Shown piece after piece: positions 41,456 to 43,299 of a stretch of 43,299 nucleotides of DNA. How positions within the stretch are numbered: the first letter of the stretch is position 1; each line of letters starts with the position of its first letter. This DNA comes from Sphaerosporella brunnea (taxonomy: Eukaryota; Ascomycota; Pezizomycetes; Pezizales; Pyronemataceae): NCBI GenBank assembly GCA_008704415.1, contig VXIS01000373.1:1-43299 (forward strand). The letters are read 5' to 3'. Position numbers and translations under genes: made by a program. The notes below the pieces were generated by a model. That model was not told where the DNA came from, searched no databases, and saw nothing but the letters and a program-made list of their open reading frames with translations.

Positions 41456-41689
41456 CAACATCCTTCGAGAAAAAAATAAAAAAAATAATAGCAAGCCCTA
41501 GCAGCAGTATGGCGGTTTGACGCTGTTGGGTTTTGTTACTTTTGTTTGTTTTTTTTTTGAGATGGATAGTTTTTCCCTTCCCGTGCAAGATCTCGGGGAC
41601 ACGGGGAGCGGGGGGGGGGGGGGGTATTTATGATACAACATCTGCTCTCTTCTGGCCCCCCCCCCGACGAAGCACTCTGACGAGTGCTG

Positions 41690-42060
41690 GCTTTGTCTCT
41701 CGGAAAAGGGAGCACCTGTGCCAGGAGCGTGACCGACGGCTTCCACCAATCCGCGCGCTTTGGCGCTCTGTGGAGAAAGATCTGGGATGAAAGCACCGCG
41801 GCTGGAGATAGATGGAGGTCAATCAACAACGGAGCTATTTCGGGGAGAGCTGATCGGGCCCTGGTGGCCACGGCTATGCCTTTCCGGGCCTATTTCTTTC
41901 CTTTATTTTTCTCTATTACACTTTTCCTTTTCTTCCCAGTAGTTGTGTGGCCGCAGTTTGACCCATTCATGAGAGCATCAATAAGGAGGCGTACAGGAAA
42001 AGGGTGGGGGTCTGGGTCTGTCATGACCGTTCGCGGTGGTATATATATACGGACAATAAA
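41690..42060 (+). mobile_element. Non-LTR retrotransposon 3' end, relic 3
   Basis: Reads GFVSRKREHLCQERDRRLPP then IRALWRSVEKDLG and a stop, aligned with HLFKECDRWLPQIRARW of relic 2 and DRWLP..LWRSMEKDPG of relic 1. The 3' sequence CTGGTGGCC...TTTCCGGGCCTATTTCTTTCC (41858-41895) matches relic 1. It ends near CTGTCATGACCGTTCGCGG (42018-42036), also found after relic 2. Confidence 0.6.
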
Positions 42061-42677
42061 CATGATTACAAGCAAACAAAAACATCTGCTCTCTCCCAAC
42101 GTGCCTCCAGCCTCCAACAAAAGCCGCCACTCCCCCCCCCCCCCCAGACCATGGTTACTCCTTTGCCGGTCAACTACAACATCCAAAGTAGATTCGAGTT
42201 GATCTTTTAAGCTTGCGTGCATACACAGAACCGCACTCGGAGTGGCTCATTCCGCTCCGCAAGATATACTTTTATTTTTGAAGCCGTACATTATTATGCG
42301 GGATGCTTCTCTACAAATCTCTGGATTTGTCTTCTCCACTTTGTTTGTGATTCGCCACCATCGTTGGTGCAGGAACACCGCGATAAGCGCCCCCACAGCA
42401 GTGGTCTGGATAAAGCATGTAGGCTACCGGAAACCTATACTTGGCAATAAGGACATGCTAGAGCCAAGGGCTGGCTCAGTCACTGCGCCCCGGGACCCCG
42501 TGCGTGAGCCCTGTGGTTGCATGTGCTTATTACCAACCGAGTAGATCCAGTAGCGTGACTGGTTAGCTTATATAGAGTACTCAAGCCGAGTCAAAAGTTT
42601 ACTCTTCTCCGGGGGGTTGATTATTGTATATTCTTCAATTTCCAGAATTGGCTCTCAAAACCCCTCACAGCCATTCT
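42061..42677. other. Anonymous sequence downstream of the dioxygenase gene
   Basis: Includes a C-run at about 42128-42141 and overlapping short frames at 42217-42544 without recognised features. The last 100 bases or so should be the 3' untranslated region of the minus-strand dioxygenase gene. Confidence 0.4.
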
Positions 42678-43299
42678 CTAATAAACCCTCTCAAACGCAG
42701 GCAGCCCCAAGTCCTCCCTCCTACTCTTCGCCTGCCTATCCAAAAACGGTCTCTCTCCCAAACTCACGGCGCGATCTCCCAAGCGCACACCTTTAGTCTC
42801 GATATAATCATCGGTGGCGGTATGGAACACGCTGCGGTTATCCCACAACGCGACGTCGCCGCCCTCGCCCTGAGCGTACCGTTCCCAGCGGAACCGCACT
42901 TGCAGGTCGTGGTTGTCGTGGACGAGGCGGAAGAGGTAGTCCAGCAACACGCGGCTCTCGTCCAACGTCACGCCAAGGATGCGCTTGGTGAAGCCGCGGT
43001 TGACGAAGAGGCTCTTCCAGCCCGTGACGGGGTTGGTGCGGATCACCGGGTGCACGGTGGTCAGCGAGGTGTCGTTGTTTTCCGGCGAGCCGCGGTTGAG
43101 CCGCAGGTTGTCGCCGCGCTGGGCTGCGATCTCTTTGAAGCGGTCGGCGTTGTGGACTGCGGAGAGGGTCTCGAGGTAGGCGCGGAGAGAGGGGGAGAGG
43201 CGGTCGTACGCTTCGTAGCCGGACTGGTTGCTGTCAGTGGGGCGAAGGAAAGATTGCTGGAGGATGGGAATGCTTACCGCCCATAGCGTATCGCCGCCG
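42678..43299 (-). CDS. TauD/TfdA-family 2-oxoglutarate dioxygenase, 3' part
   Basis: Partial: the gene enters from beyond 43299. The visible 188 residues start GGDTLWA, then intron 43277-43224 (54 bases, GTAAGC...CACTGACAG...CCAG), then SGYEAYDRLSPSLRAYLETL. Later come VHPVIRTNPVTGWKSLFVN and VALWDNRSVFHTATDDY, where the last His is the distal iron ligand, and GDRAVSLGERP, whose first Arg should bind the 2-oxoglutarate carboxylate. The stop is at 42678-42680. The HxD half of the iron site lies before GGDT and is outside the window. Fungal members oxidise taurine, other sulfonates or alkyl sulfates for sulfur supply, but many have unknown substrates, so no gene symbol is given. Third codon positions are strongly G/C, unlike the flanks, a sign of an active gene. 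Confidence 0.9.
   Translation of the reverse strand, partial: GGDTLWAVSIPILQQSFLRPTDSNQSGYEAYDRLSPSLRAYLETLSAVHNADRFKEIAAQRGDNLRLNRGSPENNDTSLTTVHPVIRTNPVTGWKSLFVNRGFTKRILGVTLDESRVLLDYLFRLVHDNHDLQVRFRWERYAQGEGGDVALWDNRSVFHTATDDYIETKGVRLGDRAVSLGERPFLDRQAKSRREDLGLPAFERVY

Noticed and set aside
42624..43286. A 220-codon open frame on the plus strand
   Set aside because: It is the antisense shadow of the dioxygenase gene, whose conserved motifs and intron are on the minus strand.

Overview
The window looks like nuclear DNA of a filamentous ascomycete fungus (Pezizomycotina). The evidence is short GT-AG introns of about 43-63 bases with CTAAC/TACTAAT/CTGAC-type branch sites, fungal-style promoters (a TATA box followed by a G-poor CA/CT-rich leader), and two proteins belonging to well-known fungal families. 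Gene density is very low and repeats are many, as in large transposon-rich genomes such as those of truffles and their relatives; that placement is a guess, not a demonstration.

Two genes are secure. At 23765-25470 (+) a three-exon gene encodes a Lee1-type tandem CCCH zinc-finger protein of 529 residues, with unusual minisatellites inside its coding sequence. At 42678-43299 (-) lies the 3' part of a TauD/TfdA-type 2-oxoglutarate/Fe(II) dioxygenase, running off the end of the window. Probable but unrecognised genes include a 117-residue helical protein (27635-28044), a 45-residue cysteine-rich peptide behind a textbook TATA promoter (15383-15618), a 102-residue basic protein on the minus strand (32102-32473), an 88-residue protein (36285-36663) and a 97-residue three-exon protein (35225-35616).

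Layout: 1-8 kb is mostly anonymous sequence with a TA-flanked MITE and an ankyrin-repeat relic. 8.3-9.4 kb holds hairpins, a tandem duplication and a non-LTR retrotransposon tail. 10.7-14.6 kb holds local duplications, some retaining an intron, and paired hairpins. 14.8-19 kb holds a second MITE, the small cysteine-rich gene, another retrotransposon tail and a second copy of the first MITE. 20.5 kb holds a class I histone deacetylase fragment. 22.1-22.6 kb holds a broken acidic-tailed gene. 23.8-25.5 kb holds the Lee1-like gene. About 30.9-41.5 kb is a graveyard of one multi-copy plus-strand family: a Ser/Pro-rich first exon, an intron in a conserved position, then a Cys motif (C-x12-C-x6/7-C-x2-C followed by LDxD), then coiled-coil and acidic sequence. 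The end holds a third retrotransposon tail and the dioxygenase gene.

The genes do not form a pathway. The main biology is genome evolution: bursts of local duplication, duplicated gene fragments (deacetylase, ankyrin, Cys-motif family), non-autonomous DNA transposons and decayed retrotransposons around a few live genes. No tRNA, rRNA or CRISPR array was seen. Intron positions and gene models were read by eye and are unconfirmed by RNA data.
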